Positions 1 through 6,629 are shown, counted from the first letter of the stretch. The stretch: 8,239 nucleotides of DNA from Synechococcales cyanobacterium PMM_0073 (GCA_949127695.1 CASBQH010000464.1:1-8239), one strand, 5' to 3'. Program-made: numbers and translations. The notes: a model not told the origin generated them from the sequence alone.

Positions 1-311
1 GAGGTAACAAACGGGCCGCCCACCGCCACTTTTTTGCCTAAGCGCACGGCCTTACGGATCAAATCATCCAAATCTTGGCGCTGCACCAGCATGGCCGAGA
101 TGATTACCAGCTCGCACCAGTCCCAGTCAGCGTCAGTTTCTAGCGCTACGTTGCGGTCAATCAGCTTTAGTTCCCAGCTCGCAGGCAGCATTGCCGCTAC
201 CGTCATCAGCCCCAGCGGCGGGGTCGTCGAACGCAGTCCAGCCAAATCGAGCGTCTCTTGATAGGACCAGAACGAATTCGGCAAAATCGGCCAGACTAAT
301 AGGACTTTCAT
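1..311 (-). CDS. B12-binding-domain radical SAM protein, N-terminal part (runs off the window)
   Basis: Reading the minus strand from an ATG at 311-309 gives 103 open codons to the window edge, so the gene is truncated here and its radical SAM half (the CxxxCxxC cluster) lies outside. The visible part looks like the cobalamin-binding Rossmann-type domain found in front of radical SAM cores: a hydrophobic first strand MKVLLVWPILPNSFW, then PPLGLMTVAAMLP at residues 31-43, a LIDRNV strand around 50-55, DWDWCELVIISAM around 62-74, and GKKVAVGGPFVT at 92-103. The PPLGL and VAVGGP signatures are typical of this family, which is common and mostly uncharacterised in cyanobacteria. No clear Shine-Dalgarno precedes the ATG. 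The gene is transcribed away from the permease gene across a shared AT-rich gap. The family call is confident; the substrate is unknown. Confidence 0.82.
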   Translation of the reverse strand, partial: MKVLLVWPILPNSFWSYQETLDLAGLRSTTPPLGLMTVAAMLPASWELKLIDRNVALETDADWDWCELVIISAMLVQRQDLDDLIRKAVRLGKKVAVGGPFVT

Positions 312-457
312 AACAGTCAGGGCATAAAGAATATAAAAATTTCTTCAAATTTACTGCTAAAACTATAAATAACTGGGAAATCCACGGTTTTTCGTCAGAA
401 TTTTTAATTTTTCGCTATTTATCGTAATTTTTACGGCTGGAGCATAAGCGATTAAGT
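312..457. promoter_or_regulatory. AT-rich divergent intergenic region (radical SAM gene / fetB-like gene)
   Basis: This 146-bp gap must hold promoters for both divergent genes. It is clearly richer in A+T than the flanking genes and contains TATAAA on the plus strand (near 364-369) and TATATT-like stretches on the minus strand as candidate -10 elements, but neither has a convincing -35 partner. Near the permease start there is a small inverted repeat, CGTAA-TTT-TTACG (423-435), and the octamer AATTTTTA occurs twice (399-406 and 426-433). I see no clear Fur or Pho box. Confidence 0.4.
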
Positions 458-1234
458 ATGGAGCTAATCGAGCTAGATTTAGTCGGCATGGGCTTTGGGC
501 TGGGGCTAATGCTCTTGGCAATTGGCCTCTCAGCTTGGCAAAAGCTGGGGCTAGAGTGGAATTTGGCGGTGGCAACAGTGCGAACCGTCGTACAGCTTTT
601 GGTGGTGGGCTATCTGCTGGCGGTGGTGTTTGCGCTCAGAAATCCTTGGGCGGTGATGGCGATTATTGCGGTGATGGCCAGCATTGCGGCGGTGGTGGCG
701 CGCAACCGGATCAGCCAGAAGATTCCGCAGATCATCCCCATTGTCGGCGGCTCAATTGCCTTCAGCACGGCGCTGACGCTGGCCTATATCAGCCTGCTGG
801 TGTTGCGATTAGACCCCTGGTATGAGCCGCAGTATCTGGTGCCGCTCGCCGGGATTTTGCTGGGCAACGCGATGAATGCAGCCGCTTTGGCCGGAGAGCG
901 ATTTGTCAGTACGATGAACAACAGTCAGCTCGAAATCGAAACGCATCTTAGCCTGGGTGCCACGCCCCGACAGGCGACTCGGCTCTATCGGCAGGAGGCG
1001 ATTAAAGCAGGGTTGATTCCGATTTTGAACTCAATGATGGTGGTTGGGATTGTGACGCTGCCAGGAATTATTACAGGTCAAATTCTGGGCGGTGTCGATC
1101 CGCTGAATGCCGCACTCTATCAAATGCTGGTAATGTTCATCCTGGCATTTACAACCCTGCTAACAGCCATACTGCTGATTCGCGGCCTCGACCGCCAGTT
1201 TTTTACAGCCGCCGCTCAGCTAAGGCGGTTTTAG
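458..1234 (+). CDS. fetB: FetB/UPF0014-family ABC transporter permease (putative metal/iron exporter)
   Basis: The 258-residue product matches the usual length of FetB (about 260). It is very hydrophobic with about six to seven predicted membrane segments (roughly residues 8-28, 43-60, 64-82, 93-116, 126-145, 190-208, 217-242). Family signatures are visible: VRTVVQLLVVGYLL (41-54), PLAGILLGNAMNAAAL (129-144), LSLGATPRQA (164-173), then IPILNSMMVVGIVTLPG (187-203) followed by GQILGGVDPLNAALYQ (207-222). E. coli FetB works with the ATPase FetA in iron export and oxidative stress resistance. No FetA-like ATPase lies in this window, so the partner must be elsewhere. The start follows an in-frame ATG with no strong Shine-Dalgarno; GGAG lies about 15 nt upstream, which is rather far. 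The gene ends 8 bp from the convergent coiled-coil gene. The family is sure; the substrate is inferred. Confidence 0.88.
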   Translation: MELIELDLVGMGFGLGLMLLAIGLSAWQKLGLEWNLAVATVRTVVQLLVVGYLLAVVFALRNPWAVMAIIAVMASIAAVVARNRISQKIPQIIPIVGGSIAFSTALTLAYISLLVLRLDPWYEPQYLVPLAGILLGNAMNAAALAGERFVSTMNNSQLEIETHLSLGATPRQATRLYRQEAIKAGLIPILNSMMVVGIVTLPGIITGQILGGVDPLNAALYQMLVMFILAFTTLLTAILLIRGLDRQFFTAAAQLRRF

Positions 1235-1242
1235 CTGGAAGT

Positions 1243-1557
1243 CTAATTGCCGTTGCGCCCTTGAGCAATCGCTTGAATCAGCTGAAACATCAAGGCTCTG
1301 TCCTGGTTAGCCTGCTCGATATGCTGGTCGAAGCGCTGTCCAAACTGATCAAAGCGCTGACCCATCTGCTCAAGCTGCGTTTCGTGAGTGGTGACCATAT
1401 CGGCCAATGTTGCCACCGTTGAACGCAGATCAGAAATCGAGAGATCGAGTCGCTGTCCCCTCTGGTCGATCTGCTGCTGCGTCCTCACCTGCATCTGAGC
1501 CAACTGCTGTAGCGTTGTCTTGATCTCAGTGATCTCAGATGTCAAGTCGTTGCTCAT
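1243..1557 (-). CDS. Small coiled-coil protein of unknown function
   Basis: The product is 104 residues, highly polar, with almost no Pro or Gly in its middle. It reads as one long coiled coil over roughly residues 3-95, with heptad spacing of L/I/M positions (EITEIKTTLQQLAQMQ, then ISDLRSTVATLADMV). A short internal duplication, GQRFDQF followed by GQRFDQH, lies near residues 66-79. No enzymatic motif, signal peptide or membrane segment is visible. The ATG at 1557-1555 is preceded by GGAAG about 9 nt upstream, supporting this start. It lies 33 nt downstream of the recR stop on the same strand, so the two may be cotranscribed. Small coiled-coil proteins of this type are frequent in cyanobacteria, often as variable accessory genes. 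A role as a partner or scaffold is only a guess. Confidence 0.72.
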   Translation of the reverse strand: MSNDLTSEITEIKTTLQQLAQMQVRTQQQIDQRGQRLDLSISDLRSTVATLADMVTTHETQLEQMGQRFDQFGQRFDQHIEQANQDRALMFQLIQAIAQGRNGN

Positions 1558-1590
1558 GGCCTCACTTCCGCTCGTTGCGATGGCTGGTCT

Positions 1591-2187
1591 CTAATCTAGC
1601 TCACGCCGGCCTTCTAGAGCGCGAGCTAGCGTCACCTCGTCGGCATATTCTAGGTCGCCACCCATTGGCAGGCCAAAGGCAATCCGGGTGACGCGGGTGA
1701 AGGGCTTCAGCAGCTGGCCAATGTAGAGCGTGGTGGTTTCGCCCTCGACGCTGGGATTAATTGCCAGGATCACCTCTTTGATCTGCTGCTGACTGACGCG
1801 ACGCACCAGCTGCGTAATCGAGAGCTGATCGGGACCAATGCCGTCCATGGGCGAGATTAGGCCGCCCAAGACATGATATTTACCGCGATACTCGCGGGTG
1901 CGCTCCAAGGCGATCACGTCACGGGAGTCAGCAACGACGCAGATCGTATTTTGCTCACGGTTGCGGTCGCGGCAGATTTCGCAAACTGGCTCAGCCGAAA
2001 GGTGAAAGCAAACCGAACAGAAGCCGACCTGCTGCTTGGCATCAATCAAGGCTTGGGCGAGCGCCTGCACGTCAACTTCAGGCCGCTTAAGAATGTAGAG
2101 CGCCAGCCGCTGAGCCGTTTTGGGCCCGACGCCGGGAAGTTTTTGTAGCTGCTCGATTAACCGAGCTAAAGGGCGTGTGTAAACCGT
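1591..2187 (-). CDS. recR: Recombination mediator protein RecR (apparent ACG start)
   Basis: RecR works with RecF and RecO to load RecA on gapped DNA. The 198-residue reading (family about 200) contains the full domain order: the helix-hairpin-helix [13 protein letters not shown] (residues 17-29), a four-cysteine zinc motif (C57, C60, C69, C72), a Toprim domain beginning near [15 protein letters not shown] (81-95) with the [11 protein letters not shown] stretch, and the C-terminal [25 protein letters not shown]. The start is unusual. The first ATG/GTG/TTG in frame is the GTG at 2070-2068, which would delete the whole helix-hairpin-helix. The conserved N-terminus [13 protein letters not shown] is preceded exactly by ACG (2187-2185), with GGAGG 7 nt before it; an in-frame TAG at 2226-2224 closes the frame upstream. 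The only other near-cognate codon upstream is CTG at 2208-2206. The gene follows the glycosyltransferase gene by about 100 bp. Identity is certain; the start codon is inferred. Confidence 0.93.
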   Translation of the reverse strand, partial: TVYTRPLARLIEQLQKLPGVGPKTAQRLALYILKRPEVDVQALAQALIDAKQQVGFCSVCFHLSAEPVCEICRDRNREQNTICVVADSRDVIALERTREYRGKYHVLGGLISPMDGIGPDQLSITQLVRRVSQQQIKEVILAINPSVEGETTTLYIGQLLKPFTRVTRIAFGLPMGGDLEYADEVTLARALEGRRELD

Positions 2188-2194
2188 CGGATTG

Positions 2195-2199
2195 CCTCC
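2195..2199 (-). promoter_or_regulatory. Strong Shine-Dalgarno (GGAGG) that decides the recR start
   Basis: On the minus strand GGAGG lies 7 nt before the ACG at 2187-2185. It is the only strong Shine-Dalgarno near the conserved RecR N-terminus and fits initiation at ACG better than at the upstream CTG, which it follows. An ATG that overlaps this element is in another frame and opens only 11 codons. Confidence 0.55.
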
Positions 2200-2289
2200 A
2201 TTTTGCAGCCTGAAGCCCTGATCCTAGCAATTTTTGCGATTCTGGCGCATTGGCTTTGCTGAGCGTGATTTATTGCGTGATGTTTCGCT

Positions 2290-3237
2290 CTAGCGCTCGA
2301 ACTCAATCCGCCGCAGCCGCAGCCGGTTTTCTTCTAGCAGCCGACGGTTTGCGGCCATCAGGTCAGCAATCAGGCCAAACATCCAGAGCTGGAAGCCAAT
2401 CAAAATCAAGATTGCGGCCAAGATGAGGCTGGGCGTGCGAGAGCGAGTCGGATCAACAAAGAAGAACAAATAGAGCCAGCGCAGCCCAATCAGCATCCCC
2501 AAGCTCAGCGGCAGACTGCCCAGCGCCGTAAAAAACCGCAGCGGCTTGTAGAGCATGAAAATCCGCAGAATTGTGGTGGCCGAGCGAAACACATAAGACG
2601 GGATGCTTTTGACCAGCCGTGATTTTCGCAGGTTCGGGTTGGTGCGGATTGGCACTGAGGCGATCGCAATTCCCTTTTGACCCGCCTGAATGATCGTCTC
2701 CAGCGTGTAGGTATAGCGGCTAAACACGTTGAGCTGCATGGCGGCGCTGCGGCTGAAGGCGCGAAAGCCGCTGGGCGCATCAGGAATATCAGTGCTGCTG
2801 GCCAGACGCACCATGCTGCTGCCCAGGTTTTGCAAGAGCTTTTTGAAGGTGGAAAAATGCTGGGTTTCCCAGATTGGCCGCGACCCCACGACCATTTCGG
2901 CCTGCCCCAGCAAAATCGGCTGGATCAGCAGCGGAATGTCCTCGGCGCAATATTGGTTGTCGGCATCGGTATTGACAATAATATCGGCTCCGGCTCTGAG
3001 GCAGGCTTCTAGCCCCGCCATAAAGCCCTTTGCCAGCCCCTGATTGGTCGGAAAGCTGATGATGTGATCGACCCCAAATTCTTTTGCAACTTCCACCGTG
3101 CGGTCGCGGCTGCCGTCGTTGATAATCAGCCACTCGACGCAATCAATGCCGGAAAGCTGGCGCGGCAAGGCCGAGAGCGTGATCCCCAGCGTGCGCTCTT
3201 CGTTGTAGCAGGGAATTTGGATGATGAGCTTTGTCAT
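2290..3237 (-). CDS. Family 2 glycosyltransferase with two C-terminal membrane helices (DPM/DPG-synthase-like)
   Basis: The product is 315 residues from the ATG at 3237. The frame is open upstream to a GTG at 3273, but the family normally begins with a hydrophobic strand like TKLIIQIPCYNEE, so the ATG is preferred. The GT-A fold is visible: IPCYNEERTL (8-17), INDGSRDRT (39-47), NQGLAKGFMAG (65-75), the metal/nucleotide-binding TDADNQY (90-96, a DxD motif), VGSRP (117-121) and SGFRAFSR (156-163). Two hydrophobic helices follow, roughly 236-260 and 270-292, and then a basic tail. This matches GT2 enzymes that move a sugar from a nucleotide sugar to a polyprenyl-phosphate or related membrane acceptor, on the cytoplasmic face. 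Donor and acceptor cannot be read from the sequence. It is divergent from hisC and is followed by recR with no obvious functional link. Confidence 0.87.
   Translation of the reverse strand: MTKLIIQIPCYNEERTLGITLSALPRQLSGIDCVEWLIINDGSRDRTVEVAKEFGVDHIISFPTNQGLAKGFMAGLEACLRAGADIIVNTDADNQYCAEDIPLLIQPILLGQAEMVVGSRPIWETQHFSTFKKLLQNLGSSMVRLASSTDIPDAPSGFRAFSRSAAMQLNVFSRYTYTLETIIQAGQKGIAIASVPIRTNPNLRKSRLVKSIPSYVFRSATTILRIFMLYKPLRFFTALGSLPLSLGMLIGLRWLYLFFFVDPTRSRTPSLILAAILILIGFQLWMFGLIADLMAANRRLLEENRLRLRRIEFER
2660..2667. repeat. HIP1 octameric palindrome (GCGATCGC)
   Basis: One exact copy of the highly iterated palindrome that is greatly overrepresented in many cyanobacterial genomes. It lies inside the glycosyltransferase gene and supports a cyanobacterial origin, although one copy in 8 kb is a low density. 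Confidence 0.7.
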
Positions 3238-3360
3238 GAGTCTTGGCGATCCGGACAGATAGCAGCGAGGCACAAGCTTGGTTTATATCATAGGGCTGGC
3301 GGGTCTGCTTTAAGATGAAGGAATTCTCTTGCTGTTTTTCTATCCCTTGCGCCACCATCC
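3238..3360. promoter_or_regulatory. Divergent promoter region between the glycosyltransferase gene and hisC
   Basis: This 123-bp gap should drive both genes. An AT-rich core, TTTATATCATA (3282-3292), is the most promoter-like part. Read on the minus strand it gives TATGAT (3292-3287) with TTAAAG (3313-3308) 15 nt upstream, a slightly short spacer, for the glycosyltransferase gene. On the plus strand no good -35/-10 pair is seen for hisC, and no Shine-Dalgarno stands directly before its ATG. Confidence 0.3.
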
Positions 3361-4410
3361 ATGAGCAGCTATTTTCGCCCCAGCATTGAGGGCATGACGG
3401 GCTACATTCCGGGTGAGCAGCCCAAGCCCGGTACGCCGATTATCAAGCTCAACACCAACGAAAATCCCTATCCGCCTTCCCCCGCCGCGATGCAGGCACT
3501 ACAGCAAATCGAGCCGGAGCATCTGCGCCGCTACCCACATCCGTTTGCCAACGACTTCCGGCAGGCAATCAGCGAGGTGCTAGATCTGCCGCTCGACTGG
3601 ATAATTGTCGGCAACGGCAGCGACGAAATCCTCAACGTGATCATCCGCGCGACCGCCGAACAGCAGCGTCCGGTGGTCTACCCGACGCCAACCTACGTGC
3701 TTTACAAAACGCTCGCCGCGATGCAGCCAGCCGACTTGATCGAGATTCCCTACGATGCAGACCATCAGCTGCCAATTGAAGCGCTGGCTGCCGCCAACGG
3801 AGCCGTCACCTTTATTGCCTCGCCTAACAGTCCGTCTGGTCATTCGGTGGACAACGCAGCCCTGCGTCAGCTTGCCGCTCGCCTCAATGGTCTGCTGGTG
3901 ATTGACGAAGCCTATGTCGATTTTGCCGAATCTACCGCGCTGGCGCTGGTCAAAGACTGCCCCAACGTGATCGTCAGCCGCACGCTCTCCAAAGGCTATT
4001 CGCTGGCGGGGCTGCGGCTGGGCTTCGGGATCGCGCAGCCGGAGTTGCTCAGCGGCTTGTTTAAGGTCAAAGACAGCTACAACATTGACGCGATTGCCTG
4101 CACGGTGGGAGCAGCGGCGATGCGAGATCAGGACTACAAAAACGCCTGCGCCGAGCGGGTCAAAGCCTCCCGTGCCCAGCTAGCAGTGGATCTCAAGCAG
4201 CTTGGCTTCCAAGTGCCCGACTCGCAGACTAACTTTCTGTTTGTCACCTCACCCAAAGGCCATGCCGAAGCGCTCTATCTTGGCCTTAAAGAACGCGGCA
4301 TTCTGGTGCGCTATTTCAACCAGCCCGGTTTGGACGACAAGCTGCGGATCACGGTGGGCACAGAGGCACAAAACCAAAGCCTGCTGGAAGCGCTGATTCA
4401 TTTGGTTTAG
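3361..4410 (+). CDS. hisC: Histidinol-phosphate aminotransferase
   Basis: This PLP-dependent class I/II aminotransferase converts imidazole-acetol phosphate and glutamate to histidinol phosphate and 2-oxoglutarate in histidine biosynthesis, in the cytoplasm. At 349 residues it has the normal family length. Visible landmarks are LNTNENPYPPSP (30-41), IVGNGSDEI (82-90, cofactor phosphate binding), SPNSPSG (154-160), IDEAYVDF (181-188; D182 and Y185 contact the pyridine ring), the PLP-lysine motif SRTLSKGYSLAGLRLG with K211 and R219, and LRITVG with the substrate-carboxylate Arg at 329. All key residues are present, so it should be active. No other his gene is in the window, consistent with the scattered his genes of cyanobacteria. 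The initiator ATG directly follows GCCACCATCC and lacks a Shine-Dalgarno. A related aminotransferase (for example of aromatic amino acids) is possible but less likely. Confidence 0.93.
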   Translation: MSSYFRPSIEGMTGYIPGEQPKPGTPIIKLNTNENPYPPSPAAMQALQQIEPEHLRRYPHPFANDFRQAISEVLDLPLDWIIVGNGSDEILNVIIRATAEQQRPVVYPTPTYVLYKTLAAMQPADLIEIPYDADHQLPIEALAAANGAVTFIASPNSPSGHSVDNAALRQLAARLNGLLVIDEAYVDFAESTALALVKDCPNVIVSRTLSKGYSLAGLRLGFGIAQPELLSGLFKVKDSYNIDAIACTVGAAAMRDQDYKNACAERVKASRAQLAVDLKQLGFQVPDSQTNFLFVTSPKGHAEALYLGLKERGILVRYFNQPGLDDKLRITVGTEAQNQSLLEALIHLV

Positions 4411-4458
4411 CGACTGCGCTCAACAACACCTCTCGCGATAGAAGAAAATTCGCCCAGA

Positions 4459-4704
4459 ATGCCAGAGAATGAGCGGCAGAAGTTTAATAGAAAGTTTATG
4501 CTGCTCAAAAATCATGCTGATGACCTGATTAAAATCATCGATCTCGAAGCGCTGATCAACCCGCAGCAGCAGGCTGTCTCAGGGCAGGTGCAAAACGGCG
4601 AAGAAGAGCAAGATCCCGAAGCCTTTGCCAAGTCAGGGCTGCTGTTTCCTTCGGGTGAAGCGCTGCCCAAATGCTGGTTTGATGCAGACTATATGCTGAA
4701 TTAG
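4459..4704 (+). CDS. Small conserved-looking protein of unknown function
   Basis: The product is 81 residues, acidic overall, with a basic start (MPENERQKFNRKFMLLKNHAD), a predicted amphipathic helix over residues 10-34, a Gln/Glu-rich loop (38-53) and a compact end with LFPSGEALPKCWFDADYML. There is no signal peptide, membrane segment or metal-binding cluster (a single Cys). It starts 48 nt after hisC on the same strand and could be cotranscribed with it, although no good Shine-Dalgarno is seen. The patterned C-terminus and clean start suggest a real gene, and it resembles small hypothetical proteins I associate with cyanobacteria, but I cannot assign a function. Its stop is 2 bp from the stop of the convergent oxygenase-fusion gene. 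Confidence 0.7.
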   Translation: MPENERQKFNRKFMLLKNHADDLIKIIDLEALINPQQQAVSGQVQNGEEEQDPEAFAKSGLLFPSGEALPKCWFDADYMLN

Positions 4705-4706
4705 AC

Positions 4707-5843
4707 TCAAGACTGGGTTGCAGGCTGAATTCTGCCGCTGGCGGGTAAGTTTTGAGCTGAGCCATGTCGGACAATTTGAGCTTGGGTCTGCTGACGCAGC
4801 TTGGCGTCCTCGTCGCCATATAAAAAAGACAGCAGTACAAAGCGCTCGCCCTGCGTCACTGGCATGGCTTCATGCAGCAGTGAACAAGAAAAAATTGCCG
4901 CGCCACCCGGTTCAGGGCAGTACAGGATGTTGCTATATTCTGGAAACCGCAGCGCGCCCCCCTCATAGCCGCTATTTAGGTTTAGCGTCATGGCAAAGCG
5001 TCGATGTCGATTGCCCTGCGCCGTATTATCGCGGTGAGGCCGGAAAAATCCCTGGTTTGCCGCTGCGTAGCAGGCGACGGTGTAGCGCTCAAAGCAGGTG
5101 ACGCGATATTGAAACACTTTGGCAATCTCTAGCACGACACGCCGACTTAGCGCCAGATTAATCGAGTTGAGTAAAGCTGGCTCAGTCACCAGCCAGTCTC
5201 GCCGCCGTTTTACGGTTGGCTGAGGGACAACCACCGTTTTGTCGCCTTCTTGCCGCATCACACCAGATTCAGCGCCGCCCGTTTGCTGATAAGCCGCGAT
5301 CAACTGTTGGCAGAACTCGCTAGAGAATACGTTAGGGATTAGCAAGATTGGAGCCTGCTGCTGGATTTTGCAGGCTGGCGGACTCACGGGCAAAACCTGA
5401 AGATATTCTAAAACTTGCTGGGCATGTGAAATGTGAGTCTCCAGCGCAAACAAATCGAGAATTCGCAGATTTTCATCTAGGACAAACGTGGTCGGGTCAT
5501 AGGAGATGCCGCCTGATGGTTCAAGCTGACAAATCTCGTAGCGAATGCTAATCTCGCCGGAGAAATCCCAGAGCAGATGAAAATGGCTGCATGGCTCCAG
5601 CAATTTCTCTAAGCTCTGGTCATTAGGGTCAATGCTGATGGCAAAAAAATGAGTCTCTTGCTTAACAAATTGCGCTCTAGCCACATAGAAATCTTGCAGC
5701 ACTTTCTGAGTTTGCGGCTGGCTGACACTGCCCAAAAAGCAGAGCACCGCTCGATAGCCGCCCATCACGAAATCTTGACTGGCCGAGGTCGGTGAAGCAG
5801 CAATGAACCAAGGAGCCGGATCTCCAGCCGTCAGGGCAGGCAT
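4707..5843 (-). CDS. Peroxiredoxin-fold / 2-oxoglutarate-Fe(II) oxygenase fusion protein
   Basis: The 378-residue product has two domains. Residues 1-150 look like a thioredoxin-fold redoxin of the AhpC/TSA type: GDPAPWF (7-13), YRAVLCFLGS (30-39), FFAISIDPND (66-75), HLLWDFSGEISIRYEI (89-104) and YDPTTFVLDENLRIL (115-129). The peroxidatic Cys expected shortly after the VLCFLGS strand is absent (SVSQPQTQ there). Residues 165-345 look like a prolyl-4-hydroxylase-type oxygenase: RPHRDNT with iron ligands H270 and D272, the LNLNSGYEGGALRFPE strand region, the distal ligand H324 in LLHEAMPV, and the 2-oxoglutarate-binding Arg at 334 in GERFVLLSFLYGD. The oxygenase triad is complete, so hydroxylase activity on a protein or small molecule is plausible; the substrate is unknown. 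No signal peptide is seen. Fusions of this architecture exist in other bacteria but, to my knowledge, lack an assigned role. A good promoter lies just upstream. Confidence 0.88.
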   Translation of the reverse strand: MPALTAGDPAPWFIAASPTSASQDFVMGGYRAVLCFLGSVSQPQTQKVLQDFYVARAQFVKQETHFFAISIDPNDQSLEKLLEPCSHFHLLWDFSGEISIRYEICQLEPSGGISYDPTTFVLDENLRILDLFALETHISHAQQVLEYLQVLPVSPPACKIQQQAPILLIPNVFSSEFCQQLIAAYQQTGGAESGVMRQEGDKTVVVPQPTVKRRRDWLVTEPALLNSINLALSRRVVLEIAKVFQYRVTCFERYTVACYAAANQGFFRPHRDNTAQGNRHRRFAMTLNLNSGYEGGALRFPEYSNILYCPEPGGAAIFSCSLLHEAMPVTQGERFVLLSFLYGDEDAKLRQQTQAQIVRHGSAQNLPASGRIQPATQS

Positions 5844-5869
5844 AGATGAGCAGAATGCAGAGCAGCTTA

Positions 5870-5898
5870 AGTATTGACGATGGGCAGCAGGCTGTCAA
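5870..5898 (-). promoter_or_regulatory. Sigma70-type promoter for the redoxin/oxygenase fusion gene
   Basis: On the minus strand a perfect -35 TTGACA (5898-5893) is followed, after 17 nt, by AATACT (5875-5870), a 4/6 match to TATAAT. Transcription would start about 20 nt before the ATG at 5843. It sits in the 61-bp gap after the upstream gene, so the fusion gene probably has its own promoter. Confidence 0.5.
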
Positions 5899-5904
5899 CT
5901 AAGC

Positions 5905-6237
5905 CTAAGCAGATAGCACGGCTTCTAGCCTTCGCCTACTTGGCAGGATTGGTTCAATCTCACTGCGAGAGACGCTATCTTGGTCAGCTAGGCTTGAGTC
6001 GCTTGAGCGCAGGCTAGCCCAGACGGTGTACTGAGTCGCAGAGGCGGTCACAATAGCTTCTCGACCATTTTGAGTCAGCTGCCAAGCTAGTTCAAAGGCT
6101 TGAGGCTGCTGATTGCGCTTGAATTGCGATACATGCTCAAACAGGCCGTTGCGGAACCTCATGCCAGTCCGAATCTGACCGGCACTCCAATACTTAAACT
6201 GGGAGACAAACTGCTCGTTAATTAATAGTGTTTCCAT
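5905..6237 (-). CDS. 110-residue protein of unknown function
   Basis: The product begins METLLINEQFVSQFKYWSAG, continues with a positively charged RTGMRFRNGLFEHVSQFKRNQQ stretch split by a glycine turn, then QAFELAWQLTQNGREAIVTASATQYTVWASLR (residues 46-77), and ends in a Ser/Arg/Glu-rich tail. The pattern suggests a small alpha/beta fold with a strand (REAIVTASA) after a helix, and a disordered tail. No membrane segment, signal peptide, cysteine or known catalytic motif is present. AAAGG lies about 6 nt before the ATG at 6237, a fair Shine-Dalgarno supporting this start. It lies 61 bp upstream of the oxygenase-fusion gene on the same strand, but that gene has its own promoter, so an operon is uncertain. 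I do not recognise the family. Confidence 0.65.
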   Translation of the reverse strand: METLLINEQFVSQFKYWSAGQIRTGMRFRNGLFEHVSQFKRNQQPQAFELAWQLTQNGREAIVTASATQYTVWASLRSSDSSLADQDSVSRSEIEPILPSRRRLEAVLSA

Positions 6238-6450
6238 GTCCAGCCTTTACCCTTACCTCAGAGTGTCGTAGTTCTATTGCTCCCTCAACACCACCTAAAG
6301 TTGCATCTTTAAGATAAGTTTTCTAACCGAGTAATTCTGCTCCAACGCCGCTCCAGGCATCAGTTGAGCGGAGCTTGATTCAACAGTTGGCTAACGCCAC
6401 TTGCCAACTCGTTACAATCTCAGCAGACATATTTCGACAGGGGATAAGCT

Positions 6451-6472
6451 AGAGAACCTTTAGAGAACCTTT
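6451..6472. repeat. Perfect 11-bp tandem repeat (unit AGAGAACCTTT, two copies)
   Basis: Copies at 6451-6461 and 6462-6472 are identical. An 11-bp period is one helical turn and is the spacing used by OmpR/PhoB-family winged-helix regulators on direct-repeat sites. The unit does not match the cyanobacterial Pho box CTTAACCT closely. A regulator of this class is encoded downstream at 6964. Confidence 0.75.
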
Positions 6473-6629
6473 GGGAAGAACCAACCCCAAAGAAAACATG
6501 CTCTGCTCAATTGCACATTGTTCTCAAGCTCGAAACAGCGAATCTGGATTGCCGCTAAGCACCACAAACCCATTTCAAAGATTAGGCTGAAAAAGTGGAA
6601 AACTTGTGCAGGGCTAAAACCGCTCCATG

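Noticed and set aside
157..348. Alternative minus-strand frame starting upstream of the radical SAM ATG
   Set aside because: It overlaps the radical SAM reading in another frame, stops at 157, and shows no family features.
535..825. Gly-rich frame of 96 codons within the permease gene
   Set aside because: It is an alternate-frame reading of a GC-rich membrane protein gene; Gly/Ala runs are the expected artefact.
1873..2148. Plus-strand open frame opposite recR
   Set aside because: It is antisense to conserved RecR sequence, with no supporting signals.
2677..3043. Plus-strand open frames of more than 100 codons opposite the glycosyltransferase gene
   Set aside because: They are antisense to conserved GT2 motifs; their composition is that of a complementary-strand shadow.
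4718..5101. Plus-strand open frame of 127 codons opposite the oxygenase-fusion gene
   Set aside because: It lies antisense to the oxygenase domain, whose catalytic motifs are intact; its translation shows no family features and no Shine-Dalgarno.
6385..6409. Spaced dyad AGTTGGC/GCCAACT as an intrinsic terminator
   Set aside because: The 11-nt loop is large, the stem is short, no T-run follows on either strand, and it does not sit after a gene end.
6498..6590. Possible 30-codon plus-strand gene in the intergenic region
   Set aside because: It has no Shine-Dalgarno, no recognisable pattern and no promoter; it is within chance length.
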